Shown: piece by piece, positions 51,235 through 63,530 of the stretch
How the letters are laid out: each line of letters opens with the position of its first letter
How positions within the stretch are numbered: the stretch's first letter is position 1
Assembly: GCF_024166365.1 (NCBI RefSeq)
Contig: NC_064827.1
Span: 76,213,135 to 76,277,134, forward strand
Direction: 5' to 3'
DNA: 64,000 nucleotides
Source of the DNA: Elephas maximus indicus
Lineage: Eukaryota > Chordata > Mammalia > Proboscidea > Elephantidae
Program-made: the position numbers and the translations under genes
The notes under the pieces: model-generated
The model's input: the letters and a program-made list of their open reading frames with translations, nothing else
What the model was told of the DNA's origin: nothing
Databases searched by the model: none

Positions 51235-51500
51235 TAAAATAGACTTTATTTTTTAGAACAGTTTCAATTTACAGGAAAATTGAGAACATAGTAAGAGAGT
51301 TCCCATATGCCCTGTCCCAAGTTTTCCCTATTATTAACAACTTACATTAGTATAGTATATTTGTTGCAGTTAATGAACCCATATTGTTAGATTACTGTTA
51401 ACTAAAGTCCATAGGTTATTCAGATTTCCTTAGTTTTCACCTAATACTCTTTTTCTGTTCCAAGGTACCATCCAGGATACTAGATTACCTTTAGTTTGCA
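51235..51500. mobile_element. Ancient LINE remnant (probably L1M)
   Basis: 'acagtttcaatttacaggaaa', 'gttcccatatgccctgtccc' and 'attattaacaacttacatt' are a familiar old mammalian LINE tract. Confidence 0.45.
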
Positions 51501-51939
51501 TTATTTGTGTAGTTTTTAATGGGATCGTCTTATATTAGACATATCAATGTATTTGCAAAGGTATGCATTCTCAGAATTTCAAAACCATGCTTGTGTGTGG
51601 TGAGGAATATTATGTTACTGATCATGCTCTTAGGTTGAAGATATTTGGCCCTTAATTTCACTTTTAATAAGTCTTTTCAAACGCGAGTTCCATAATGTTA
51701 GCAGGTAGTCCATCTTTCAAGAAGTTTTGTTAAGAAGGGAAGAATTTAAGCTCAGCCAAGAGATGACAGCTGGGGGATATCTGTATTTTATATGGTGTTT
51801 GAATGTATACTCAAATTCAGTAGCTGTTACCACAGTCAGATAAAGTTTTGTAACTTTGCTAGTTGGCAAAAGGAATTTTAAGGAGTCAGTTATAGAACTG
51901 AAAATTGGTATATTTAGATAATTTGTTGAGAGCAAGGGC

Positions 51940-52135
51940 TTCTTTGGAATTGGACAGATCTAAGTCTGTTTGAATCTTGACTTAGCTACTTACTAGATAT
52001 GTCAGTACTTTTCTCAACTGTTAAATGTGGGTAATGACAGCATAACCCTCATAGAGTTGTGAGGATTCAATGAGGGAAAAAATATGTAAAAGCACTTAGA
52101 GTGCCTGGCATAAGTAGACTTAAATAAATATTAGT
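51940..52135 (+). mobile_element. MIR SINE
   Basis: 'agctacttactagatatgtc', 'atagagttgtgaggattcaat', 'gcacttagagtgcctggcat'. Confidence 0.8.
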
Positions 52136-53089
52136 TTGATATTGATATTGTTGGTTTTCAGGAAACTGATTTATTAGCTAATGTCTGTACTTTCCTGTTG
52201 TCTTCAATACGGTAAAATCTTCCCACTTTTAGTTATTCATGCCTAAATTTTCTTTAAGCTATACGTGGTGGCTGCTACTTCCATTGTGCTACCGTGGTAC
52301 CTTGCAAGATAGAACGGTTTTATAGACTTTACCTTTCAGATTTTCAGATCCTTTTTCACAGTTAATGTTTTTAAATAGTAACCTATTAAGTAGGGTGTGG
52401 TACTATTTTTTTCAAAACGTGTGAGCCCATGTATGTGGTGTTAGGTAAATTGAGTTCGATTAACATTTTTGAACTTCTGCTTGCCATCAGCTATACTAAG
52501 TTGCGCAGTTGTTAGTCCTTACCCTTAGTGTTTACAGTCTAGTTGCAGAGATAGATAGAGATAAAATATCATTATGACCTGGCAGGTGCTGCATGTTATA
52601 CAAAACAATGTTCAGAGTATAAATTTAATTTAGGTAAACTGTGGGCAAAAATATGTCTGATTTAATTCATATTTTAAACGTCTTGGATTTTATCTAGTGG
52701 TTTACTGGCACTTTCCTGTCTTTGTGTGATAATAAAAGTATTATACATTTACACGATGATATTTTTTAAAGTACTGCTTTTTGTAGGTGAGCCACTACCT
52801 TTTTTTGACAGCATTCTAGCCAGCTTATTATAGAAAAGAAAGCAACAAAGTTTATAATTCTTGAACTTGATTAAAGAAAAAAAGATGCTTAGCATGTTTA
52901 TTAATGTCTTTGAAGACATTTGGGACTATTGAAAAGTTTAGAAGGTGAGTTCTTGTTTAGATTAGTTGGAGCAGTACTTTTCATGTGTTAATTTTTTAAG
53001 TGATGCTACATTTGAAAATATATTTCTATATAAATTGGTTCATATTTTGCTGTGTCACTGAAAACATGCTCCCTCTTTATCTTGCACAC

Positions 53090-53140
53090 TAGTTTGGTTG
53101 TAATTAGACTGTGAGCTCCTTGAGATTAGGGGACCTGGCT
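53090..53140 (+). mobile_element. L2 fragment
   Basis: 'agactgtgagctccttgaga' only. Confidence 0.5.
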
Positions 53141-53224
53141 AGGCTCCAGCAAAACTCATGCTAGACTTGTTCAATTACATTGAATTAAAGCAGCTAGAAA
53201 GACAGAAAATATTTTCCCTTAACT

Positions 53225-53530
53225 TTTTATTATTAAAATTTTCTAATACACAGAAACTGTTGTTGATACAGTGATCACTGTGTACTCACCAGCCAGATTC
53301 AACAGTTGTTTACGTATTGCTGCATTTTCTCTTTATTTTCCTGCTGAACCATGTACAAGTAAGTTGCAGATTTTGTGACACTTCACCTCTATATGCTTGA
53401 GTATACATCTTTTAAAAATAAGGTATTCTTCTGTGTGACTACAATACCAGTATAACATCTCTCTGCCTTTGCTTGGCTGCTCCCTCTCTGTCTGAAATTT
53501 TACCCCATCTGTCATCTTCTTTATGTGTGG
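53225..53530. mobile_element. Ancient LINE remnant (probably L1M)
   Basis: 'gctgaaccatgtacaagtaag' and 'gacacttcacctctatatgc' resemble the same old family as 38690-39400. Confidence 0.45.
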
Positions 53531-53559
53531 CAAACACCTTTAAAAAAATTTTTTTTTTG

Positions 53560-53802
53560 CAAATACTTGCTTTTTAAGATTAGGTTCAGGTATCCACCTC
53601 CTTAGTCATTCCTTCTCTTTTATTCCTATTCTACATTGTACAGACTTCTAGCACAATGCCCATAATACTTTTGGCCAGCCATTTGCCTTCATGTTTGCCT
53701 CATTCTACTAGATTTGAAACTTCTTGAGTGCACTAGGTTTTATTCTTTTTTGTATCCCTAGTACCTAACACATTGCTTGTACCAGACACAAAATAAATCA
53801 AG
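53560..53802 (+). mobile_element. L2 LINE 3' end
   Basis: 'cttcttgagtgcactagg', 'atccctagtacctaacaca', 'aaataaatcaagata' fit a sense L2 end. Confidence 0.65.
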
Positions 53803-53919
53803 ATACTGTATCCCCATTTTATGGATGAGAGAAAGTGAAGTTCAAAGGATATACATTATGTACCCAGAGTAACAGAATTAATTAATGAAGCAGACAGGTC
53901 TTTAAAAGCCCATTTCAAA

Positions 53920-55475
53920 AAAATTTTTTTAATTGCGTTTCAGGTGAAAGTTTACAGTGCAAATTAGTTTCTCATTCAAAAATTTATACACAAATTGTTT
54001 TGTGACATGGGTTGCAGTGTGTCAGCACTCTCCCTCTTTCCACTCTGGGTTCCCTGTGTCCATTCATCCAGTGTTCCTGTCCCTTCCTGCCTTCTGGTCT
54101 TTGCTTTTGGGCAGGTGTTGCCCATTTGGTCTCGTATACTTGATTGACTAAGAAACGCATTCCTCACGTGTGGTACTATTTGTTTTATAGGCCTGTCTAA
54201 TCTTTGGCTGAAAGGTAGACTTTGAGAGTCGCTTCAGTTCTGAGTTAGCAGGGTGACCACTGGCCCTAGTCTCGGGGGTCCCTCCAGCCTCTGTCAGACC
54301 TTTAAGTCTGGTCTTTTTTTGTAAGTTTGAATTTTGTTCTACATTTTTTTCCCTGTTCTGCCTGGAACCCTCTATTGTGATCCCTGTCAGAGCAGCTGGT
54401 AGTGGTAGCTAGGCACTATCTAGTTCTTCTGGGCTTAGGCTGGTGGAGGCTGTGGTTCATGTGGTCCATTAGTCCTTTGAACTAATATTTTCCTTGGGTC
54501 TATGCTTTTTTTTTTTTCATTCTCCTTTGCTCTGGATGAGATGGGACCAATAGATGTGTCTTAGATGGCCACTCAGAAGCTTTTAAGACCCCAGATGCTA
54601 CTCACCAAAGTAGGATGTAGAACATTTTCTTTATGAACTATGTTATGCCAGCTGACCTAGATGTCCCCTGGGACTATGGTCCTCAGCCTCAGTAACTTGG
54701 TCCCTCAAGGTGTTTAGATGTGTCTGGAAAGCTTCTATGACTTTGCCTTGGTGAAGTAGTGCTGACTTCCCCTATATCGTGTGTTGTCTTTCCCTTCACC
54801 AAAGTTAATACTTGTCTACTATCTAGTTAGTGATTTCCCCTCCCTGTACCTCTCCTCCCTTGTAACTGTCAAAGATAGTTTTTTTCTGTGTGTAGACCTT
54901 TTCTTGAGTTTTTATAATCATGGTCTCATGTAATACTTGTCCTTATGTGATTGACTTATTTCACTAACCATAATGCTCTCCAGATTCATCAGTGTTGTGA
55001 TATGTTTCAAGGATTCATCATTGTTCTTTATTGTTGTGTAGTATTCCATTGTGTGTATGTGTCATACTTTGTTTATCCCTTCATCTGTTGATGGGCACTT
55101 AGGTTGTTTTCATCTTTTTACTATTGTGAAGAATACTGCAGTGAACATGGACGTGCATGTATCCATTCGTGCTATGGCTCTTATTTCTCTAGGATATATT
55201 CCTAGGAGTGGGATCGCTGGATTGCACGGTAGTTCTACTTCTGGCGTTTTAATGAGGTGCCATACTGTTTTTCATAGTGACTGACTGTACTATCTTACAT
55301 TCCACTAGCAATGCATAAAAGAGGTCCAATCTCTCCGTAACCTCTCTAACGTTTGTTATTTTCTGTTTTTTTGATTCGTGCCAGTAATGTTGAGGTGAGA
55401 TGGTATTTCATTGTAGTTTTGATTTGCATTTCTTTAATGGCTAAAGATCGAGAGCATTGCTTCATGTTCAGTATT
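53920..55475 (-). mobile_element. L1, 5'-truncated, antisense to GAPVD1
   Basis: The 3' UTR of the older subfamily (as at 17649-19742) is at the low end and the end of ORF2 at the high end. Frames are broken. TSD not resolved. Confidence 0.88.
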
Positions 55476-56179
55476 GTTTTGATTAATTATGATGCCACTC
55501 ATAATTAAAACCACCCGAGTGAGAATTTTGTTCTCAGCCTATGGACTAGATCCCCCTAGGGGTGTTAGAGTTCTCACGTAGAAATCTACAAACTCATGTA
55601 CTCATTTTCTGTAGGCTGAGTTAATGAGATTATATGAGTGTGTATGTATATATATACACACGTCACCAATTTTTGGTTTTTGAATACAAATAGATGTTTT
55701 TGTGACTAATTCAATAGAGCATCATTTTAGTGAAGCAGACATACTGGTAGATTGAGAGGAGAGTAATATGGGGACCTTAACAATGCAGGAGATTTAGAAT
55801 AAAAGTTTTGCATAGTTTACTAGGGAATTGATAAGGTACAAGAAAGTGTTTTTTGAAAGCAGTTAAATTCAGGTTAGATAGAATTGCTGAGCTCGAACAA
55901 TTAAAAATTGTTAAATCTATCTATTTTAGTAAAGTGACTTTAAAATATATTTCCAGCAGCTGCCATAATGTTTAATTCTTAATGAGAAATAATTTTCTAG
56001 TTTAATGACTGTCTGCTGTCAACATTGTGTTCTGTTTTCTATCCCACACATGCTTTTATTATAAAACATTCATGGTTTGGTAGGCATCCTAGGTTCAAGG
56101 GTATAGCTTAAATAGTAATGCTTTAAAACATGTGTGCAATTTATATCAGTTTGTTAAGCTATTAGATAAATAAGAATCA

Positions 56180-56960
56180 TGTGATTTCATTCATTCCCTT
56201 GGCAAATATTTATTCAACTCCTATTGTGAATCAGGCCCTCTCCTAGGCTCTGAAAATATAGCTGTGAGTGAGCAAAGCAGACAAGCCTTTGGCCCTGGTA
56301 GTGCTTGCTGCCTTTTAGTAGGAGAGACATACAATAAGCATGATGAACATGCAAATAGATATATTTTAGTAGGAGAGACATACAATAAGCATGATGAACA
56401 TGCAAATAGATATTTATAATAAAATGCTAGATAGGGGTAAGTGCTTAAAAAAAAAAAAGGAAGAGGGAATAGGAAGTGCTATTTTCTATTTCAGAAAGGA
56501 GTTGTCTCAGAAGGCCTTTCTAAATAGACATTTGAGCAAGAGACCTGAATGAGGTGGAGGAACTAGCCTTCCAAACAGATGGATCAGCAAATGCACAGCC
56601 TTTGAGGGCGGAGTGTGCTTGTCCTCTTAAAGGAACAGTTAAGGAGGCCAGCGTGTCTGGAGCTGTTGAGCATGGATAGAATGGTAGGAGATGAGGCTGG
56701 AATGGCTCATACAGGACCCTCAGATTTCATTCTAAGTGTAAAATATGCCTTTGGATGGTTTCTAATAGGGGAATGAAGTTATCTGACTTAAGTTTGAAGG
56801 ATCCCTCTAACTGCTGTGTCAAGAACAGACTTTACAAGTACAAGAAAGCAAGCAGGGAGATCAGTTAGGAGATGGTGATTATAGACCTCCAGGTGAGAGG
56901 ATAGTGGACTAGTGATGGAGGTGGTGAGAAGTAGTCAAATTTGAGATAGGTATTTTGAAG
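56180..56960 (-). mobile_element. L2 LINE, long antisense stretch
   Basis: 'ggcaaatatttattcaactcc', 'aggccctctcctaggctctg', then 'gcagggagatcagttaggag' follow the antisense L2 order. A 51-bp tandem duplication lies within it. Confidence 0.7.
56313..56414. repeat. 51-bp direct tandem duplication
   Basis: Units 56313-56363 and 56364-56414 are identical except for the last base. Confidence 0.97.
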
Positions 56961-57086
56961 ATAGAGTCCACAGGATATGTTGATCAATTGCATTGTGAAA
57001 AATTGTAGTGAAGGACAAATAGACACTGGCTTGAAGGATATATACAAGCCATTTACAGTGGCTATCTCAGAGTACTGGTCTTTTAA

Positions 57087-57289
57087 AAAAAACCAAACCT
57101 GTTGCCATCAAGTCGATTCATAGTGACCTATAGGATAGAGTAGAACTGTCCTATGGGGTTTCCAAGGCTGTAAATCTTTACCGAAGCAGACGGCCACATC
57201 TTTCTCCTGCAGAGTAGCTGGTGGGTTCGAACTGCCGACCTTTCAGTTAGCAGCCACACATGCACTTACTGCTGTGCCACTGGGGCCAC
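57087..57289 (-). mobile_element. AfroSINE, long variant, 225 bp upstream of GAPVD1 exon 2
   Basis: Minus-strand copy from 'aacctgttgccatcaagtcg' to 'gctgtgccactgggg'. Flanks 'ctggtctt' and 'ctagtctt' suggest a decayed TSD. Confidence 0.9.
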
Positions 57290-57547
57290 TAGTCTTATAG
57301 GAGCTTTAATTAATTTATTTATTTTTTGCTTATCTGTATTTCTAATTTTTCTCTAGTGAACCTATAATACTTCTGTAATAAAAAATATATAGACCATTTC
57401 AGAATTGGAGTTAACAGTGGTACTAAATGTAGTCCAATTCTTAATGTGTTCTACTTGTTTTGATTTTGGAAAACAAGTGACGTAAATTTTTTTAATTTGT
57501 CTTTCTACTCCCAGTGATCAGCCTCTGTACCTTTTCCACATCTGAAG

Positions 57548-60500
57548 ATGGTGAAGTTAGATATTCATACTCTGGCTCATCACCTCAAGCAGGAACGCTT
57601 ATACGTAAACTCTGAGAAACAGCTCATTCAGAGGCTCAATGCAGATGTACTTAAGACAGCTGAGAAGTTGTATCGAACAGCATGGATTGCTAAGCAACAG
57701 AGAATTAATCTGGATCGGCTTATCATAACCAGGTAAAGAAAAGATTCTGAAGTGTTAAATTTTGTGAGCCACTACAATTCTGCGCTAACTGCTAACTAAA
57801 AGTAAATCTGTTTCCAACAAAGTGCTTAAGATAGTTTAAATGGACATGCAGATAAACCTTGGCTTATAAAACAGATTGTTTGTTTTGTTTTTTAATTTAA
57901 ACACTGTTAGGATTATCATTTAAGCGTTAACAATTTATTCCACACCAATTAGTTTTGTATCTTTGGATATATAGCATGTTTTATTGTTGTAGAAAGTAAA
58001 TTATTTTGTGTTCTACTTTTCTTCTAGTATTATTTAATACATATATTCCTATGTTTTGATATTGTGTATCTGTTTTTCAGTTTTAGAAGCCACACATTTT
58101 ATTGTATTAATACATCATTGTTCCAAGAAGCAGTTTTCAACTCTAAGAATAGTAGTGCTAAGATAAAATGTTGAGAAGAGAAACCAGACACAAACAAGTA
58201 CATACTGTATGATTCAATTTATATGAAGTTCAGAAATGGGCAGAACTGATCTTTGATGAAAAAAGTCAGAATAATGGTTACTTCTTGGGAAGGTGGTATA
58301 GACTGGGAAGGGACACAAGGGAGCATTTTGGGTATTAAAATGTTCTGTGTTTTAATCTGAGTGGTGATTACATGGGTGTATACATTTGCAAAAATTGACA
58401 AGCAAATGCCTGAGACTTGTGTACTTTGCTGTATTTTTATCTCAATAAAAGAGTTAAAGAGAAAAAAGAATATGCTGCCGTGAACATTGTTACAGTTGTG
58501 TTTTTTTTCCCCTCTTTGGGCTTGTTTTATTAGGATTTGTTTCCAGAAGTCAGAAGCCTGTGTTGAAGGATTATAATTTTATATCTATTACATACTGGCA
58601 GGTTGCTGTTGAGAAAGGTGGAACTAATATGCCTGATATGGACTTAGTTTAAATTATTTTTTAGTACTTGGATATTTGTAAACTTTCTTGTGTCCATAAA
58701 TAAGCAGTTTTTAACTGTAGCTAATTTTTATTTAATCAATAAGGGTGCAGCTCTGGGCAATAGTTGTTATGATCTACAACTTGATGCTTTTCATTGAAAC
58801 TGATTTAGTATGAGGAATTTGTCCTCTTTTATACTTTTTGTTTTGCCTTTCTTTATACATCCGGGTGCTGTTGTTTGAAAAGATTTTAGCAATTCAGAGT
58901 GATCTCATTGCTGAAACTATAATCAACTCACATTTCCATGTTTTGATATAGTATACATGTATTATTATCATTAATATTATTTAAGCTTGTTTGCTTTTTT
59001 TTTTTTAGTGCTGAAGCTTCTCCTGCAGAATGTTGTCAACATGCCAAGATTTTGGAAGATACACAGTTCGTTGATGGATATAAGCAACTGGGATTTCAGG
59101 AGACTGCTTATGGAGAATTCTTGAGCCGATTAAGGGAAAATCCTCGTCTTATTGCCTCCTCTTTGGTTGCAGGAGAGAAACTTAATCAGGAGAACACACA
59201 GAGTGTTATTTACACAGTCTTTACCTCCCTCTATGGCAACTGCATTATGCAAGAAGATGAAAGCTACCTCCTTCAGGTTTTGCGATACTTGATTGAATTT
59301 GAACTTAAAGAAAGTGACAACCCCAGACGACTTTTGAGGAGAGGAACTTGTGCCTTCAGCATCTTATTTAAACTTTTTTCTGAAGGACTGTTTTCTGCCA
59401 AACTTTTCCTCACGGCTACGTTACATGAGCCAATCATGCAGCTGTTGGTTGAAGACGAAGATCACCTGGAAACAGATCCAAACAAGCTAATTGAGAGGTT
59501 CTCTCCATCTCAACAGGAAAAACTCTTCGGAGAGAAAGGCTCAGATAGATTCAGGCAGAAGGTTCAAGAGATGGTGGATTCCAATGAGGCCAAACTAGTG
59601 GCTTTGGTCAACAAATTTATTGGTTATCTCAAACAGAACACATACTGCTTTCCACATAGTTTGAGGTGGATTGTGTCACAGATGTACAAAACCCTCTCCT
59701 GTGTGGATAGACTGGAAATTGGGGAGGTCAGGGCAATGTGTACTGATCTCCTCCTGGCTTGCTTCATTTGTCCTGCAGTTGTCAATCCAGAACAGTATGG
59801 AATAATTTCTGATGCTCCTATTAATGAGGTGGCAAGATTTAACCTGATGCAGGTATGCTGTTGCAGTTGTTATTAATGTGACATTCAGTTTAAAATCAGG
59901 CGATGGGTCAGGGGGTGGGAACATAAGATATGATAATGATATATGTTCCTACCATTACTTTCCTTAAACTGTCCTAAATATTTGCTTAAGAAATAAAAGC
60001 AAATGTACTGAGATTTTAAAATATTGCTGTCATAGAACATTTTATTTTAGTTTTTATATGGAATCCTCACATACTTGAATGTACAGTTGATTAGATTTTC
60101 TAGAATAAGTCCACAATCCTTCCATGATTTCAAAATCCAGAATGATTGAAAACAGAGTGTCTTTTATACCTCATTTGGTAGTAAAACCTGACATGAAGCT
60201 AAATTATAATTGTTACTCCATTTATGCTAGTGAATACTTACGCGTTGCTGCAGAAACGTTAACATGTTTGATTACAGGGTGCAACCCTACTGGATGTGTT
60301 ACACATAAGCACTAAATAACCCGTCTGAAATCTCCAAATTCTGAAATCTGGAACACTTTTGGATCTAAGAGTTTCACAAGGATTTTTAGATCTGTGTTGG
60401 CATTTATTTCATACTCATCTGAACTACTGAAGTCATGTTACTTTTTTTTAAGGGACTCTCTTAATCATAGCTTATACTCCAGAAATACTGTGAGGAAGAG

Positions 60501-62546
60501 ACTGAGTTCATTCAGAACAGACTACATCTTTGGATTTTTTTTTTTTTTAAGCAATAGTGTTTTTCATGATCCATTAACTATAGTGATTAACTATATAGAA
60601 GTCCCTGAGATAAAGGTTTTAATATTTTATCATCTGTGAAGCAGTTTATTCTTATGATGTATTTATAGTTTTTGTCATTCTAATGGAGGTTGAATCATAT
60701 ATTTTCAAACTGAGTGAAAAGGGAAATTGTCCCAGATATTAAGATAATACTATATGTTAACGTTCAGCAGAGATCCTTTAAAGAGAGTGGTTTAATAGTT
60801 TACTTTTGGCAGTAAAGAACTTGCTCTGAGAATTCGTATTTACCAAATAATTGGCATTCCTTAGGAATCATTTGCTTTTAAATTTAGAAAAAAATCTACC
60901 TCAAGTGCTTTATAAATTACATAGGGAAAAGTCATAGTAGTTCGAGTAAGTCAGCTTTTACAAATTAATTAAAAAATTGTGAACACATGAAAAGAACAGT
61001 ATTAGAAACATGTTTTTTATTTTCTAATGCTGATACAATATGTTAAAGACAATAAGCAAAAATTTCTACTTACTCTCTAAAGTCTTAATCTAAAAATAGT
61101 AAAAGCTAACATAGGTAAGCTATACGTTTTTGGGGGACCCATATTTTACGTGTCTGGTTAGGTGATAAGAATTTTACTGTGAAACAGATTTTTAGAATAG
61201 ATAGAAAAGAAGAAAAATTTGTAAGCATTATAGCCTGTGTCTCCCTACTGCTGTTTTGGGTTACAGGTTGGCCGCCTTTTGCAGCAATTGGCAATGACTG
61301 GTTCTGAAGAGGGAGACCCCCGGACAAAAGGCAGCCTTGGGAAATTTGACAAAGTAAGAACTAAAGTTCTTTTCATTTACCCTTTATATAGCTGTGGTGA
61401 ATACTAGGTTGGATCAGCAACATTTAAAGGAAGAAGTCACAAAAGATTACTAACGCTCACTTATATAAAGAGTATGGAGATGCCTCTGTAATGCAAATCA
61501 AAGAGCTATTAAGATTATTTTTAGAAGTTTGATTTTAAAAATATCAATAAATCAAACCTATAGGTATATGAACCAGCAATAATTATATAATTTTAAGCGT
61601 ATTTTGTAAGTTAACATTTATGGCATTGTTCGATTAGTTTAAATAAGTTTAATTGATCATTTTTGAGTAGGCAGTACATTCAGTCTGGCTTAAAATTCAA
61701 AGTTACACAGTGAAGTTTCCCTTCCATCTCTGATCTCCAACCTTTATTTCCTCCTCAAAAGGTTTTTGATGTTACCTGTGTTTTGTCTATCCTTCAGAGA
61801 TCTATATCTACTTATCTATATATATATAGATGTGCAAGCAAATTCCTATACGTATTCTCCCACTCACCCAACCTGTCTCTTTTCAAAATGACAGGATATG
61901 TGCACACTGCTCTTTACTTACCAGAATATCTTGGAGATTGTTCTATATCAGTACATAAGAGATTTAAATTTTTTTCTAATGTTGAGTTTTCAGGAAGTAA
62001 AACTTTTTGCATGCTTGTCCACCTTAATCAGAAACTTTGTTCCATTATTTTACTGCGATCTTGTCCTTTTTTTAACAGAGTTGTGTTGCTGCTTTCCTTG
62101 ATGTTGTCATTGGGGGTCGTGCAGTGGAGACCCCTCCAATGTCCTCCGTTAATCTTCTGGAAGGGTTGAGCAGAACTGTGGTTTATATAACCTATAGTCA
62201 GCTTATTACTCTGGTAATGTCTTATTCTTTAATAAGATTTTCTCCGAAGTTACTTAGCTAAGCATGGGCAGAGTCATAGATGAGTACATTGTGTGAGAAA
62301 TATATATTGTGTTTGAAAATTTGATTTTGTTAGCTAATAGTCTTCCACTTTGTCAGGTGAATTTTATGAAGAGTGTGATGTCTGGAGATCAACTGAGAGA
62401 AGATAGAATGGCTCTTGACAATTTATTGGCAAATCTACCCCAGGCGAAGCCAGGAAAAAGCAGTAGTTTGGAAATGACTCCCTATAATACTCTTCAGCTG
62501 TCTCCAGCAACCACTCCAGCAAATAAAAAGAATCGATTACCTATAG
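57548..62546 (+). CDS. GAPVD1: GAPVD1 (Gapex-5/RAP6), first five coding exons
   Basis: Coding exons: 57548-57732 (exon begins 57515), 59009-59852, 61267-61353, 62079-62213, 62357-62546, giving about 480 residues; the gene continues to the right. Phases join cleanly (ACC AG|T, CAG|GTT, AAA|AGT, CTG|GTG, ATA G|). The start MVKLDIHTLAHHLKQ sits in a strong Kozak context (A at -3, G at +4). The protein matches human closely: an N-terminal helical region, then a RasGAP domain, roughly residues 150-400 here, with LLRRGTCAFSILFKLF and ACFICPAVVNPEQYGI. The end (SSLEMTPYNT, NKKNRLPI) starts the linker. GAPVD1 couples a RasGAP domain to a C-terminal VPS9 Rab5/Rab31 GEF domain (outside the window) in endocytosis and receptor trafficking. 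Confidence 0.98.
58140..58468 (+). mobile_element. Ancient L1 (L1M-type) 3' end
   Basis: 'gaaaccagacacaaacaagtac', 'gtgattacatgggtgtatac' and 'tcaataaaagagttaaag' form a typical L1MC/ME-like 3' UTR, in GAPVD1 intron 2. 58470-59000 holds nothing recognised. Confidence 0.7.
59853..61266 (+). other. GAPVD1 intron 3, no feature seen
   Basis: AT-rich unique sequence, bounded by GTATGC donor and gggttacag acceptor. Confidence 0.6.
61685..61965. mobile_element. Possible ancient LINE remnant, with (ta)n
   Basis: 'taccagaatatcttggagattg' resembles the old tract near 14740. A short (ta)n lies near 61817-61830. Confidence 0.35.
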
Positions 62547-63129
62547 GTAAAGAGAATTTCTTATATTGGGGCTTTCTCTTAAATTTAATATTTCTTCATT
62601 AGCTGTTGTTATTGTTTAGTGTTTTAGAATATGGTTTTTAATAATTTGGAAGTCTTTCCCTTTGGCTTTCTAATGACGATTCAGTTTTCAAAAATCCCAC
62701 CATATTAGTTAAGATTTGTCAGTAGACTTCAGTTTTATCTAGATGTATATCTTATAACTAACTGAAATCATGCCACTTACAGTACACTTTGTTTATATCT
62801 TAGAGTCTTGGAAAATTTTGAAAATGTCATTCCTTATAGCAGTTTTTAAAATTACGTAGCCCTCTGCTTTCGACAAAGTTCTAAGTAATATTAATCTAAT
62901 AATAGTATAATAAAATCATACTATTTTAGAAGTTTCCATCAATAAAGTGAAAAATACAGTTACTATTTTTCCACTATTATAATTAATCTTTTATCAACTG
63001 AATGACAATATCTTAATGTTACTATAAAATAAAGTAGAAATTTCATTATGTTTTGTCAAATTCATTAATTTATTTAAGATTTAGGTTCAATTAGAATTTT
63101 AAAACATCTATTATCTCTCTGTATATATG

Positions 63130-63530
63130 CAAAAAATGAGCATATAGTATGTACCACACACTGGATAGGCACTTTGTAAATGTTCCGTTTAATCCACACA
63201 GAAATCCTGTGAGGGTGGGTGTAATCATTACCTTGCAGGTGAGACACTGTGCTAGACACTGAGGATATAAAGACCATTAGTACATGCCCCTCCTCTCAAG
63301 TTAGTTGCTCCTGGTCTAGTTGGGGAGAACAAGAAGAGACCAGTAGGCTTCGGTGTGCTGAGTGTTCTGATGGAAGTAAGCACACAGTGTGCTATGAGGA
63401 CAGCTAACTTAGCCAGGTGGTGGTGGTATTAGGAGGATTCTGGAGTAGGAGAAGCCTGTATTTTTCTTGAAGGATGAATGGGAGTTAAAACAAGACAGGG
63501 AGAGAGTGTTTGGGTTAAGGGAGCAGTGCT
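63130..63530 (-). mobile_element. MIR fragment joined to L2 fragment
   Basis: 63130-63240 resembles antisense MIR ('taatccacacagaaatcctgtg'). 63240-63530 resembles antisense L2 ('gacactgtgctagacactgagg'). Both lie in the GAPVD1 intron after exon 6, which runs past the window end. 62550-63120 and 63540-64000 hold nothing recognised. Confidence 0.5.

Larger units (their letters stand above)
35455..57514 (+). other. GAPVD1: GAPVD1 intron 1
   Basis: 22 kb, GT donor at 35455 and acceptor ctactcccag at 57505-57514. It contains the L1, SINE, L2 and pseudogene insertions listed separately. I see nothing recognisable in 35720-37530, 43270-45050, 45500-46290, 48430-48640, 52150-53080, 54-bp scale gaps aside, and 55490-56170. 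Confidence 0.75.

Noticed and set aside
56313-56414. A CRISPR-like or satellite array.
   Set aside because: Only two units, adjacent without spacers, in a mammalian intron; a simple tandem duplication.
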